NCBI GenBank assembly: GCA_017434455.1
Contig: JAFRFG010000043.1
Coordinates: 1 to 46,747, forward strand
DNA: 46,747 nucleotides
Direction of reading: 5' to 3'
Source: Thermoguttaceae bacterium
GTDB taxonomy: Bacteria > Planctomycetota > Planctomycetia > Pirellulales > Thermoguttaceae
In this document: piece by piece, positions 23,989 to 32,717 of the stretch
How positions within the stretch are numbered: the first letter of the stretch is position 1
How the letters are laid out: the number at the start of each line of letters is the position of its first letter
Notes under the pieces: generated by a model
Databases searched by the model: none
What the model was told of the DNA's origin: nothing
What the model saw: the letters and a program-made list of their open reading frames with translations, nothing else
Made by a program: the position numbers and the translations under genes

Positions 23989-24699
23989 ATGGACCGGACC
24001 GTGCCCCAGCGATATCGTGCCGTGCTGTTGTTGGCGATGGCGATTGCCCTCCTCGCCGCGGCGGGATGCAACGGTGTGCGGCGGCGGCTGACCATTACCT
24101 CCAATCCGCCCGGGGCGACGGTCTATATCAACGACCGCGAAGTGGGACAGACCCCGATCTCCCAGAACTTCGTCTATTCGGGAACCTACAAGATCCGTCT
24201 TTCCAAAGAGGGGATGGAAACAAAAACGGTTATGCACGAGGTCAAAACCCCCTGGTACCTCTGGCCGGGGGTCGACTTCTTCTCGGAAAACTTCGTCGCC
24301 GGTGAGCTGCGCGACCACCAGACCTGTCACGTGGAACTAACGGGGAAACGGGTCGTCCCCGATAACGAGCTCTTCGAAAACGCTTCGGCGATGCGCAGCG
24401 AGGCACACAGTAAAGCCGACCTGATCCACTATCAGGGGACCGCTCAAGATATCGCCTCCGCGCCGGCGGCCACTACCCCGGCGGCGGCCCCCTTACCGGC
24501 TCAGGCGCCGCCGCTGTCGACCGCCGAGGGAACATCTCCCGCCGCGGGAGACACGACCGCGCCACCGCTGTCGACCACACCGGCGCAGGATATCCAAGGG
24601 CCGAAGCCGCAGGTCATTATCCCGCCGCGGGTCGATGTCAACCACTCCGGGAACGAAAAAATCGCGAATCAGAACAGTACCGAGCCGCCGGTTCGATGA
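23989..24699 (+). CDS. PEGA-domain lipoprotein
   Basis: A 236-residue exported lipoprotein. The signal peptide ends in a lipobox (LAAAGC), so C27 should be lipidated and the protein anchored in a membrane facing the periplasm. Residues about 33-85 are a PEGA domain (TSNPPGATVYINDREVGQTP, then a strand and YKIRLSKEGM), a small beta fold found in surface-layer and envelope proteins. KTPWYLWPGVDFFSENFVAG follows. The C-terminal ~90 residues are Ala/Pro/Thr-rich and probably disordered. No clear Shine-Dalgarno precedes the ATG. It is divergent from the ECF sigma gene, which suggests an envelope function under shared control. Confidence 0.82.
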   Translation: MDRTVPQRYRAVLLLAMAIALLAAAGCNGVRRRLTITSNPPGATVYINDREVGQTPISQNFVYSGTYKIRLSKEGMETKTVMHEVKTPWYLWPGVDFFSENFVAGELRDHQTCHVELTGKRVVPDNELFENASAMRSEAHSKADLIHYQGTAQDIASAPAATTPAAAPLPAQAPPLSTAEGTSPAAGDTTAPPLSTTPAQDIQGPKPQVIIPPRVDVNHSGNEKIANQNSTEPPVR

Positions 24700-24742
24700 T
24701 GGTCTCGGCCGGCCGGAGTGTTCGGCACAAGGGACTATTGTG

Positions 24743-25855
24743 TCACTCGGCCGCGCCGCGCCAGCGGGAAAACTTCTCACGGCAGAAATCGACGAAACGA
24801 TCTTCCTCGATCGCGGCGCGCGCCGCGGCGACCAACCTCTGATAGTAGGTGATATTGTGTAAGGTCAGAAGAATCGGGCCGAGCATCTCGCCGCAGTTGA
24901 AAAGGTGATGGAGATACGCGCGGCTTCTTTGGCACGCCGCACAGGGGCACCCCTCCTCGAGCGGACGGGGATCGCGGGCGTGAACGGCGTTGCGCAGCCG
25001 AACCGAACCGGCATCGGTGAACGCCATCGCATTGCGTCCGTTGCGCGTCGGCATGACGCAGTCGAACATATCAACCCCGCGCCGGATTCCCTCCAAGATA
25101 TCTTCCGGACGCCCCACTCCCATGAGATAGCGGGGACGATCCTCGGGAAGATAAGGGACGGTCGCCTCAATGCAGTCGTACATTTCCTGCATTTCTTCAC
25201 CGACCGAAAGCCCGCCGATCGCGTAACCGCGGAAATTAAGCTCCGAGAGCTGCTCGGCACAGCGGCGGCGCAGATCATATTCCAGCCCCCCCTGAACGAT
25301 GGCGAACTGCGTTTGGGTCTGAAGCGTGTGGGCCTTTTGGCATCGCGCCGCCCAGCGGACCGAACGCTCCATCGCGTCCTCGATTTTCGCCCGCTCGTTC
25401 GGAAGGCCGAGGACATGATCGAGTACCATCGCGATGTCGGAACCGAGCGCCTCCTGGATCGCCACCGCCCGCTCGGGGGTGAGCGACAGCTGACGGCCGT
25501 CGACGTGTGAACGAAAGACCGCACCCTCTTCGGAAATCTTGGTCAGCTTGGCCAATGAGAAGATCTGAAAACCGCCCGAGTCGGTCAGGATCGGGCCGGT
25601 CCAGCCGCAAAACTTATGGAGACCACCCAGCTGTGCGACGGTATCTTCCCCGGGACGAACCATGAGGTGATAGGTGTTCCCCAAGATGATCTGTGACCCG
25701 GTCGCCTCTAACTGGGAGACTTCCACCCCTTTGACCGAACCGCGAGTCCCTACCGGCATGAAGGCCGGCAGTTCAATGGTCCCGCGCGTTGTGGTAAAAC
25801 GGCCGCGCCGGGCGGCGCAGCGGGCGTCCTGATGAATGAGCGTGTAGTCAAACAT
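24743..25855 (-). CDS. tgt: queuine tRNA-ribosyltransferase
   Basis: A 370-residue enzyme that exchanges guanine 34 of tRNAs for Asp, Asn, His and Tyr with the queuosine precursor preQ1. Seen: [14 protein letters not shown] with the substrate-binding Asp, [13 protein letters not shown], the nucleophile region [18 protein letters not shown], and the zinc site [19 protein letters not shown]. Length is normal. It follows an enolase-superfamily gene after 24 bp on the same strand, so the two are probably co-transcribed. The tRNA-Tyr in this window (46517, anticodon GTA) is an expected substrate. No other queuosine gene is present. Confidence 0.97.
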   Translation of the reverse strand: MFDYTLIHQDARCAARRGRFTTTRGTIELPAFMPVGTRGSVKGVEVSQLEATGSQIILGNTYHLMVRPGEDTVAQLGGLHKFCGWTGPILTDSGGFQIFSLAKLTKISEEGAVFRSHVDGRQLSLTPERAVAIQEALGSDIAMVLDHVLGLPNERAKIEDAMERSVRWAARCQKAHTLQTQTQFAIVQGGLEYDLRRRCAEQLSELNFRGYAIGGLSVGEEMQEMYDCIEATVPYLPEDRPRYLMGVGRPEDILEGIRRGVDMFDCVMPTRNGRNAMAFTDAGSVRLRNAVHARDPRPLEEGCPCAACQRSRAYLHHLFNCGEMLGPILLTLHNITYYQRLVAAARAAIEEDRFVDFCREKFSRWRGAAE

Positions 25856-25879
25856 GGCTGGGAGGGAAACCTCTTTGGC

Positions 25880-26905
25880 CTAGTACATTTTTGGAACGAT
25901 GGTCACTCCACAGCCGTCCCCATCGGGATAGACAATCTGTCCTTCAACGAGCGTTACCCCGTGAATCCCCCCGCGCTTTTCGATCTGATAAGGACCGTCG
26001 ATGTAAATGTCGTCGAGAATCGGGGCGAACTGCGCGACCGCCGACGCGGAAACGGTGGACTCGAAGACGTTGCCGATCAGTGTCTTTAAGCCGAGTGACT
26101 TCGCCTTTTGAATCGCTTTGTACGTCAGAATAAGGCCGCCGAACTTCACCGGGCGAAGATTCACCCCGTGGAAACATTCGGCGCAGCGGTCAATGTCGGC
26201 AAAGGACAGACAGCTTTCGTCGGCGTAGATCGGAATGGGGGAGTTCTCTTTGAGAACCTTCATGCGCCCCCACTGGCCGGGGGGAAGCGGCTGCTCGATC
26301 ATTTCAATCTTCAGCTCGGCAAAAAGACCGAGCAGGTCGAGAACATCCTCGTAGCGCCACTGACCGCTTAAATCGACACGCAGACGGGCATCGGTCCGAT
26401 GGCGAATCTCCTCCACCGCCTCGATATCGCCGCGGGAACCGAGCTCCAGGCGATACAGGGGCCACTTGGGAGCCGCCTCAAACTTTTCGATCATCCGCTC
26501 GGGATTGTCTTGGGTGATCGTGTAGCTGGAGAGGGGCAGTTCGGAGGAGGGATTCGGCCAGATACTGCGAAGGGGACGGCAGGTGATCTTCCCCCAAAGG
26601 TCACAGGCGGCCATCTCAAGGGCGCAGCGGGCCGACAGCGAGGAAAGGTGCGAGGCAAGATATCGGTTGAAAGCGCGCGGATCGGCCAAGGCGTAGTTGG
26701 CCAGATCGGAGGCGAGCCCCTCGACGTCACGGGCGATCTCTTCGATCTTCGTTCCCAGTAAACTCTCTTCGGCAACCTCGCCGTATCCCCGAAGCCCATC
26801 TTGCTCCAGTTCGACGATAATCGCCCGCACTACGCTCACGGTACTCCCCTCGATCATTTTGTAGCGCGTTAAGGGGAGGTCTGTCCTGTTGATCCGAAGT
26901 CTCAT
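25880..26905 (-). CDS. enolase-superfamily protein, dipeptide-epimerase-like
   Basis: A 341-residue protein of the mandelate racemase/muconate lactonising group. It has the N-terminal capping domain (1-115, with GYGEVA) and a barrel whose metal ligands are intact: D178 (RVDLSGQW), E204 (EMIEQP) and D229 (YADES). The second-face lysine is kept (RPVKFGG, K254). The other catalytic motif, normally KxK at the end of barrel strand 2, reads R152-L-E154, so both lysines are missing. This excludes the usual two-base epimerase chemistry and the usual OSB synthase mechanism. It may use K254 alone, have another reaction, or be inactive. It lies 24 bp before tgt. Confidence 0.8.
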   Translation of the reverse strand: MRLRINRTDLPLTRYKMIEGSTVSVVRAIIVELEQDGLRGYGEVAEESLLGTKIEEIARDVEGLASDLANYALADPRAFNRYLASHLSSLSARCALEMAACDLWGKITCRPLRSIWPNPSSELPLSSYTITQDNPERMIEKFEAAPKWPLYRLELGSRGDIEAVEEIRHRTDARLRVDLSGQWRYEDVLDLLGLFAELKIEMIEQPLPPGQWGRMKVLKENSPIPIYADESCLSFADIDRCAECFHGVNLRPVKFGGLILTYKAIQKAKSLGLKTLIGNVFESTVSASAVAQFAPILDDIYIDGPYQIEKRGGIHGVTLVEGQIVYPDGDGCGVTIVPKMY

Positions 26906-27071
26906 AACCGTCCGCTGCTCGAACCGTCTTGGTGTTGCCTAACTACCCATTTTATGAAACCCAGAGAATTCCTGCAATTGGGTGGAAGGCAAGATTTTTC
27001 TCCCGATGTTTTCCCTTGCCCCCTGGATACCCCGGCGGGGAAGCGTCTAACCTTTTCCGGCCCGAACCGGG

Positions 27072-27080
27072 TGATATACT
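27072..27080 (+). promoter_or_regulatory. extended -10 promoter before the YchF-like gene
   Basis: TGATATACT is an extended -10 (TGn plus TATACT, 5/6). No good -35 is visible, as expected for extended -10 promoters. It lies about 105 bp before the start codon in the 279-bp divergent region 26906-27184, which otherwise holds nothing I can call. Confidence 0.4.
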
Positions 27081-27184
27081 ATTAGGGGGTTCTTCCGCCG
27101 AGCCGTTCCAATGAATCGGCCGCGGGGAAAGATAACGGACCCGGAGAACCGTATCAACGGTGAGCATCAGATTAAAGGCATATC

Positions 27185-28216
27185 ATGAAAATCGGTTTGG
27201 TTGGCTATCAGGGCTGCGGAAAAACGACTCTCTTCGACTGGCTGATCGGGCGCGCGCCCGACCCGTCCCGCGGCGGTGTCCAAAGCGCGATGGCCTCGAT
27301 CCCGGAACCCCGCCTGATCTCCCTGGCGAATCTCTATCACGCGAAAAAGATCGTCTACGCCCTGATGGAGATCGTCGATATCCCCGGGCTGGCGCGCGAC
27401 TCGGTCGGAAACGCCGCTCGCTTGGGACATCTGCGCGAGGCCGACTTCCTGGTCTGTGTCGTCCCGACCTTTGACGGCCGTGACGTCCAAAAGGAGATGG
27501 ACGGTTTCCTTCAGGAGATGATCTTCGCCGATATGGAGATCGCGGAAAATCGTATCACCCGTATCGGTGAACAGAAGAAAAAACATCTTCCCCGCGAGGA
27601 GCAGGAGAAACTCTCCATCGAACTGGGCGCGATCGAGAAAATCAAAGCCGGACTGGAATCGGGGCATCTCGTCTCGGTCGACGACCTTACGGAAGAGGAG
27701 TACAAGCTGACCCGCTCGTTCCGGTTCCTGACCGAAAAGCATCGGATGATCTTGGTCAATACCGCCGATGACGAAACCGATTTCGCCCAGTACGAGAAGT
27801 TCTCGACCCCGGAGGTGCCGGTCATTGCCGTCTCGGTCGGTCTGGAGTCGGAACTGGCGAAGATGCCCCCGGAAGAACGTCAGCAGTTCCTCGACGAAAT
27901 GGGACTGGTCTCGACCGACCGCGATGGGATCATTCGCAAGCTCCTCGATCTGTCGGGACAGATGGTCTTTCTGACCGCCGGAGAGAAAGAGGTCCGCAGC
28001 TGGCTGATGACCAAAAACGGGACCGCCGTGGAGGCCGCCGGATGCATTCATTCGGACTTCGCGAAGAACTTTATTCGGGTCGAGGTGATGTCGTGCGACG
28101 ATCTTCTGCGGCTCGGCAGTGAACGCGAAGTGAAGGCCGCCGGTCTGAACCACCGGGAATCAAAAGATTACATCATTAAGGACGGTGATATCATTGAGGT
28201 TCTCGCGGGAAAATAA
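27185..28216 (+). CDS. YchF/OLA1-like GTPase with TGS (DUF933) domain
   Basis: A 343-residue P-loop NTPase of the Obg/YchF group. The P-loop is GYQGCGKT (7-14), G3 is DIPGL (65-69), and the base-recognition region is NTADDE near 195 instead of the usual NKxD. A coiled-coil insertion (about 110-165) and a C-terminal TGS-like domain (FLTAGEKEVRSWLMTKNGT, AAGCIHSDF, FIRVEV) fit YchF. Canonical YchF carries GLPNVGKST, so this looks like a divergent paralogue; true ychF may lie elsewhere. YchF proteins bind ribosomes and often prefer ATP. It heads a tight cluster with the ACT and UPF0210 genes (38 and 36 bp gaps). Confidence 0.85.
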   Translation: MKIGLVGYQGCGKTTLFDWLIGRAPDPSRGGVQSAMASIPEPRLISLANLYHAKKIVYALMEIVDIPGLARDSVGNAARLGHLREADFLVCVVPTFDGRDVQKEMDGFLQEMIFADMEIAENRITRIGEQKKKHLPREEQEKLSIELGAIEKIKAGLESGHLVSVDDLTEEEYKLTRSFRFLTEKHRMILVNTADDETDFAQYEKFSTPEVPVIAVSVGLESELAKMPPEERQQFLDEMGLVSTDRDGIIRKLLDLSGQMVFLTAGEKEVRSWLMTKNGTAVEAAGCIHSDFAKNFIRVEVMSCDDLLRLGSEREVKAAGLNHRESKDYIIKDGDIIEVLAGK

Positions 28217-28254
28217 CCCGCAGCCCTCCCCACCGCTAGAAGAAAGTACTGCGG

Positions 28255-28845
28255 ATGTCTACCCAAAAAACGGAAGATTCGACCGAGCGATTCGGCTATG
28301 TCTTTAATCTCCTCTCCGACGACCGCCCAGGGATCGTCGCGGGGGTCAGCAGCGCGATTAACTCCATAGGCGGGAATATCGAGGCGTGCAGTCAGACCGT
28401 TCTGAATCGCTACTTCACGATCATTATGACCGTTACCCTCGATTACCCCTGGGACTGTAAGGAACTCGGCGAGAAGATCCTCACCGAAGGCCGGCTGAAG
28501 GGATGCCAGATCTCGGTTCGCCCGGCGGTGATCTACCCGGGAGGACGTGTGGAAAATCGGCCCGATACTTTCGTCATTACGGCGTTCGGCCGCGATCGAA
28601 ACGGGATCGTCTCCGCTTTCAGCCGCTACCTGGCCGAAAAGGATGTCAATATCATCGACCTGTACGGCAATCGAACCGGTAAGGAAGAGTTCCTCCTCAT
28701 TAGCCAGGTCGAAGTCGACGCGCGGCACGATATCCAGAATCTTCAGCTCGACTTGGAAGGGATCGGAAACGAATTGGGCTTCACCGTTAAGCTGCAGCAT
28801 AATAACATCTTTGTCGCGACGAACCGGCTCCGGCTCGAGCGCTAG
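28255..28845 (+). CDS. double ACT-domain protein
   Basis: A 196-residue cytoplasmic protein of two ACT domains, about 14-95 (LLSDDRPGIVAGVSSAINSI) and 105-185 (AFGRDRNGIVSAFSRYL). ACT domains bind amino acids or similar small ligands; the layout is like GcvR-type regulators. No DNA-binding or enzymatic domain is present. Its neighbour is a UPF0210 protein, and ACT (UPF0237) plus UPF0210 is a pair seen in many bacteria, where the ACT protein is usually a single domain of about 90 residues. A sensor role for the UPF0210 partner is an inference. Confidence 0.85.
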   Translation: MSTQKTEDSTERFGYVFNLLSDDRPGIVAGVSSAINSIGGNIEACSQTVLNRYFTIIMTVTLDYPWDCKELGEKILTEGRLKGCQISVRPAVIYPGGRVENRPDTFVITAFGRDRNGIVSAFSRYLAEKDVNIIDLYGNRTGKEEFLLISQVEVDARHDIQNLQLDLEGIGNELGFTVKLQHNNIFVATNRLRLER

Positions 28846-28881
28846 CGCCCCTACCCTAACCCAAAAGAAATACTTCTTGCG

Positions 28882-30267
28882 ATGATTCAGACCGATGAAA
28901 TTCTGACAACGATCCGGATGCTCCATTCGGAACATCTCGATGTCCGCGCGGTCACTTTGGCGTTGAACCTAAACGACTGCGCCTCCCCCACCGTCGATCA
29001 GATGGTCAAAAAGGTTCGTCATAAGATCATGCGTTTCGCCGGGCGGCTCGTCGATACCTGCGATGAGATCGGGGGGAAATACGGGATCCCCGTGACGAAC
29101 AAACGGATCGCCATCTCACCCGCCTCGATTCTCCTGTCGGGACACAATACGCGCGGGGCGCTGGAATTGGCCCACGCCCTCGACCAGGCCGCGCGCGACT
29201 GCCGTGTCGATTTCGTCGGCGGCTTCTCGGCACTCGTGCAAAAGGGAATCTCCGCCGGTGATCAGGTCGTCCTCGACTCGCTCCCCGAGGTTCTCTCGCA
29301 AACGCGAAAGGTCTGCTCCTCGATCAACGCGGCCAGCCGCAAGGCGGGGATTAATGTCGACGCGCTCCATCAGCTCGGTCATATCATTCGCGACGTCGCC
29401 GAGGCCGATTCGGCGAATCGCGGCTTCGCCGCCGCGAAACTCGTCGTCTTCGCTAATATCCCCGAAGACAACCCCTTTATGGCGGGCGCCTATATGGGGA
29501 TCGGCGAGCCGGAAGCGGTCGTGAATATCGGTGTCTCCGGTCCCGGGGTCGTCGACTCGGCTTTGCGCCGCCGAATCGCCCTCGCTCAGGAGACCGGTAA
29601 AAAACTGACCCTCGCCGATCTGGCCGAGGAGATTAAACTCTCCAGTTTCCGCGTTACCCGTGTCGGTGAATTGATCGGCCGTGAAGTCGCCGATATACTG
29701 AATATCGCCTTCGGAATCGTCGACCTCTCGCTGGCTCCAACCCCGACGATCGGCGATAGTATCGGCGAAATTATCAATACCCTCGGTATCTCCCGCATCG
29801 GCGCGCCAGGTTCGACCGCCGCGATCGCGATGCTCAACGACGCCGTCAAAAAAGGAGGGCTCTTCGCCTCCAGCTCCGTCGGGGGGCTCTCCGGCGCGTT
29901 CATCCCGGTCTCGGAAGACGCCGCGCTGGCCGATGCCGTTCGACAGAAACATCTGTGTATCGAAAAGCTCGAGGCGATGACCAGTGTCTGCAGTGTCGGG
30001 CTCGATATGATCCTCATCCCAGGCGAAACGCCGCCGGCGACTATCGCCGCGATGATGGCCGACGAAATGGCGATTGGGGTGATTAATAATAAAACTACCG
30101 CGACCCGGCTGATCCCCGTTCCGGGCGCTAAAGCCGGCGACTGGGTCGACTTCGGCGGCCTGTTCGGGAAATCCCCCGTGATGGAAGTGCGCAATGTCGA
30201 TGCCTCGGAAGATTTCGTTCACTTCGGCGGACGAATCCCCGCTCCCCTCCAATCCCTAGGCAACTAA
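28882..30267 (+). CDS. UPF0210 (PFL family, DUF711) protein
   Basis: A 461-residue protein of UPF0210, a family with a pyruvate-formate-lyase-like fold but no assigned reaction. Family-like stretches include NIGVSGPGVV, PTIGDSIGEI, GAPGSTAAIAMLNDAVKKGG, SSVGGLSGAFIPVSED and VNIDALHQ-like helices. Length is normal. It follows the double-ACT gene after 36 bp with no Shine-Dalgarno at the ATG, which suggests coupling. A hairpin (30268-30282) follows the stop but has no strong T-run. Confidence 0.9.
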   Translation: MIQTDEILTTIRMLHSEHLDVRAVTLALNLNDCASPTVDQMVKKVRHKIMRFAGRLVDTCDEIGGKYGIPVTNKRIAISPASILLSGHNTRGALELAHALDQAARDCRVDFVGGFSALVQKGISAGDQVVLDSLPEVLSQTRKVCSSINAASRKAGINVDALHQLGHIIRDVAEADSANRGFAAAKLVVFANIPEDNPFMAGAYMGIGEPEAVVNIGVSGPGVVDSALRRRIALAQETGKKLTLADLAEEIKLSSFRVTRVGELIGREVADILNIAFGIVDLSLAPTPTIGDSIGEIINTLGISRIGAPGSTAAIAMLNDAVKKGGLFASSSVGGLSGAFIPVSEDAALADAVRQKHLCIEKLEAMTSVCSVGLDMILIPGETPPATIAAMMADEMAIGVINNKTTATRLIPVPGAKAGDWVDFGGLFGKSPVMEVRNVDASEDFVHFGGRIPAPLQSLGN

Positions 30268-30402
30268 CCGGCGAGGCGCCGGGGCCGGTTGCCGTAGGAG
30301 GCGTTTTCGAGCGTAGGAAAATCACTGCGGCGAGTCGCTTCCGTTGGTCGCTTGATTTATTGGGATGGGGTTGTTTAATTTCTCTGTCTATCGCACAATG
30401 CT

Positions 30403-31539
30403 ATGTCCGTTTCCGCGCTGACGATCACCTGTCACGATGTCTGTAACCATGGCGCTTCGCTGCAGGCGTGCGCGCTGGCGTCTTACCTGCGGGAGCATGG
30501 CTGCCAGGTGCGGATCATCGACTATCTCCCCGACTACCTGCGGCATGAGGCGTCGTACTGGCGCGTCCCCAATCCCGCCTGGGCGAGGTCGTTCCTTCGG
30601 CGGATGATCTATCGGATCGTTAAGTTTCCCCGCAATCGCCTCTTCGCCCGGCGCCGCGCGGCGTTTGATCGCTTCAATCAACATTATCTTCCCCGGACCG
30701 ACCGGCGGTGGTTCAGTTCCGAGCAGCTGCGCGAAGAGCCGCCGCGGGCCGATCTTTATATCTGCGGGAGCGATCAGATCTGGAATCCGCTCTTCCCCAA
30801 TGGCCGGGATGGGGCGTTTTATCTGGACTTCGCGCCGGCCGAGGCGCGAAGAATCTCCTACGCGGCGAGCTTTGCCACCGAGTCGATTCCCGCGGAAATG
30901 AAGGAATCGGTGAAAGAAAGAATCGAAAAGCTCGACGCTGTTTCGGTCCGAGAGAGCTCCGGAGTACGGATTCTCGCCGAGATGGGGATCGAAGCCCGGA
31001 CGGTCGTCGATCCGGTCTTTTTGCAGAAAGGTGATTTTTGGAAAAAGATCGCGGCAGATTCCCCTCTGGCCGGTTGGCTCGGTTCCCAAAAGTACCTTCT
31101 CCTTTATCGGTTCGAAGGTGATGACATGGTCGGTGCCGCGGCTCGTCGGCTGGCTGACAGCCGGGGACTGAAGCTCTTCTCGGTCAACGGCGACCCTCTT
31201 GCCGATCGGTCGTTCGATCGTTTTGGGCCGGATACCTTCTTATCGCTGATTCTCAGCGCCGAGAGTATCCTGGCGACATCGTTCCACGCGGCGGCGTTTT
31301 CAGTTCTCTTTCACAAGGAGTTCCTCATCGCCCGGCGCCGTGAGGCGATCAATACCCGAATGGCAGATCTGTTGGCTTCGCTGGGGTTGGCAGATCGGCT
31401 GATCGATCCGACGGAGACGGACAACCGGCGATCCGAAATCGACTGGGCAGCGGTCGAGAATCTTCTGACCGGGGAAAAATCGCGCTCGGAAAGGTATCTT
31501 CAGGAGAATATCGCGCGGGCCGCTCAGCGGGCGGTCTGA
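30403..31539 (+). CDS. polysaccharide pyruvyl transferase family protein
   Basis: A 378-residue protein of the polysaccharide pyruvyl transferase superfamily (CsaB/WcaK-like), GT-B-like fold. Seen: TCHDVCNHGASLQACALASYL at the start is split as an N-terminal Rossmann unit with N-x-GA, then ADLYICGSDQIWNP, SYAASFA, SVRESSG, VVDPVF, and ILATSFHAAAFSVLF near the C-terminus. These enzymes add pyruvate ketals to, or otherwise modify, cell-surface polysaccharides. The 3' end overlaps the convergent glycosyltransferase gene by 16 bp. The acceptor is unknown. Confidence 0.85.
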   Translation: MSVSALTITCHDVCNHGASLQACALASYLREHGCQVRIIDYLPDYLRHEASYWRVPNPAWARSFLRRMIYRIVKFPRNRLFARRRAAFDRFNQHYLPRTDRRWFSSEQLREEPPRADLYICGSDQIWNPLFPNGRDGAFYLDFAPAEARRISYAASFATESIPAEMKESVKERIEKLDAVSVRESSGVRILAEMGIEARTVVDPVFLQKGDFWKKIAADSPLAGWLGSQKYLLLYRFEGDDMVGAAARRLADSRGLKLFSVNGDPLADRSFDRFGPDTFLSLILSAESILATSFHAAAFSVLFHKEFLIARRREAINTRMADLLASLGLADRLIDPTETDNRRSEIDWAAVENLLTGEKSRSERYLQENIARAAQRAV

Positions 31540-32699
31540 TAGACGTCGAGCAGCGCCTCGAGGGACGAACGGATGGAAAACGGGCTTGCCTCCAAGAGTC
31601 GGCACCCTTCCTCTAAAGTGAGCTTTTTGGCGAATCCCTCTTCCAGGGCGTCGGCCCACTCGGCCAGGGGAGCCCGCAGCGACACGGTCCGGACGCGATC
31701 GGGAAATGTCTCGGTGAAATCGGGGGTAATCACGTCGGAGCAGACGGTGAAGAGGCCTCCGGCGGTCGCCTCCATCCCGACAACGGGGAGCCCCTCCCCG
31801 GCTAAGGAAGGGAGCGCAAAGAGATCAAAGCAGCTGGTCATCAACGGAGCAGAATCACAGTAGCCGGGGAAAAGAACCACCGATTCGAGACCTTTCTCTT
31901 TGGCGTGCTGCATAAATTGGGGGCGAAGCGTACCGTCACCGGCGAGGAATAATCGACAGCGAGGATTCCTCCGATAGAGTTCACCGAAAATATCGATCAA
32001 GAGAGGTTGGTTTTTAAGAAGAGAACCCATTCGACCGGCATTCCCCACCACGAGATTCTCATCGGAAAAACCGTACCGGGCGCGGACCTCGGCACGTTTG
32101 CAGGTAATATTCCGATAGCGCTCGGTCGACATGCCGCAGAAGATCACGCGGCATTGGGGATAATCGCGCCAGTTGTCTCCCAAAAGGAAGCGCGCGGCGT
32201 TGGAACTGCAGGGGGTGATCGCCGTGGCATAGCGGAGAATCTCGGGAATATTCTCCCGTAAAAAGCGGCGGTAACGCATCTTCCCCTTGAAACCGGCGGG
32301 GGGACGGTCATTTTCGTTGTATCGGCTGCAGTGGCAATGAACCACCCGCACCGGAACGCCGGCCCGGGCGGCCGCGCGGGCCTGGAGCCCGCCGGAGTGG
32401 ACCGAATGGGTATGAAAAACGTCGTAGCGCTCTTTTTTCAGCAGCGCCTCAAGCCCCCCGTACGGATGGTATAAACCGAAGAGTTCCAGCCCCTTTTGGA
32501 CCTTGGTCAATTTCGGCGCGTAGTAGATCGTACAGCCGTACGAGCGCGCCTCCTCTTCGAAGCAGCCGCCCAGCTCGGAAAGATAGAAATCGAACGTCAC
32601 ACCGCGCTTCCCCTGCCGGCGAATCTGGCGCAGCAGCTCGATAAGCCACGACTCGATCCCCCCGATTCCCAAACTGTAGGCGGCATGTAGAACGCGCAT
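31524..32699 (-). CDS. GT4-family glycosyltransferase
   Basis: A 391-residue GT-B glycosyltransferase. The start MRVLHAAYSLGIGGIESWL has the glycine-rich acceptor loop (GIGGIE). The C-terminal domain has GNAGRM, RLFLAGDG and the donor-binding EGLPVVGMEA with its ExxxxxxxE pair, typical of GT4. It probably transfers a sugar onto a surface glycan in the cytoplasm. The start lies 18 bp after the stop of the TIGR03009-like gene on the same strand, so they form an operon. The pyruvyl transferase gene converges on it. Confidence 0.9.
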   Translation of the reverse strand: MRVLHAAYSLGIGGIESWLIELLRQIRRQGKRGVTFDFYLSELGGCFEEEARSYGCTIYYAPKLTKVQKGLELFGLYHPYGGLEALLKKERYDVFHTHSVHSGGLQARAAARAGVPVRVVHCHCSRYNENDRPPAGFKGKMRYRRFLRENIPEILRYATAITPCSSNAARFLLGDNWRDYPQCRVIFCGMSTERYRNITCKRAEVRARYGFSDENLVVGNAGRMGSLLKNQPLLIDIFGELYRRNPRCRLFLAGDGTLRPQFMQHAKEKGLESVVLFPGYCDSAPLMTSCFDLFALPSLAGEGLPVVGMEATAGGLFTVCSDVITPDFTETFPDRVRTVSLRAPLAEWADALEEGFAKKLTLEEGCRLLEASPFSIRSSLEALLDVYQTAR

Positions 32700-32717
32700 A
32701 GGAAATTCAAACCCTTT

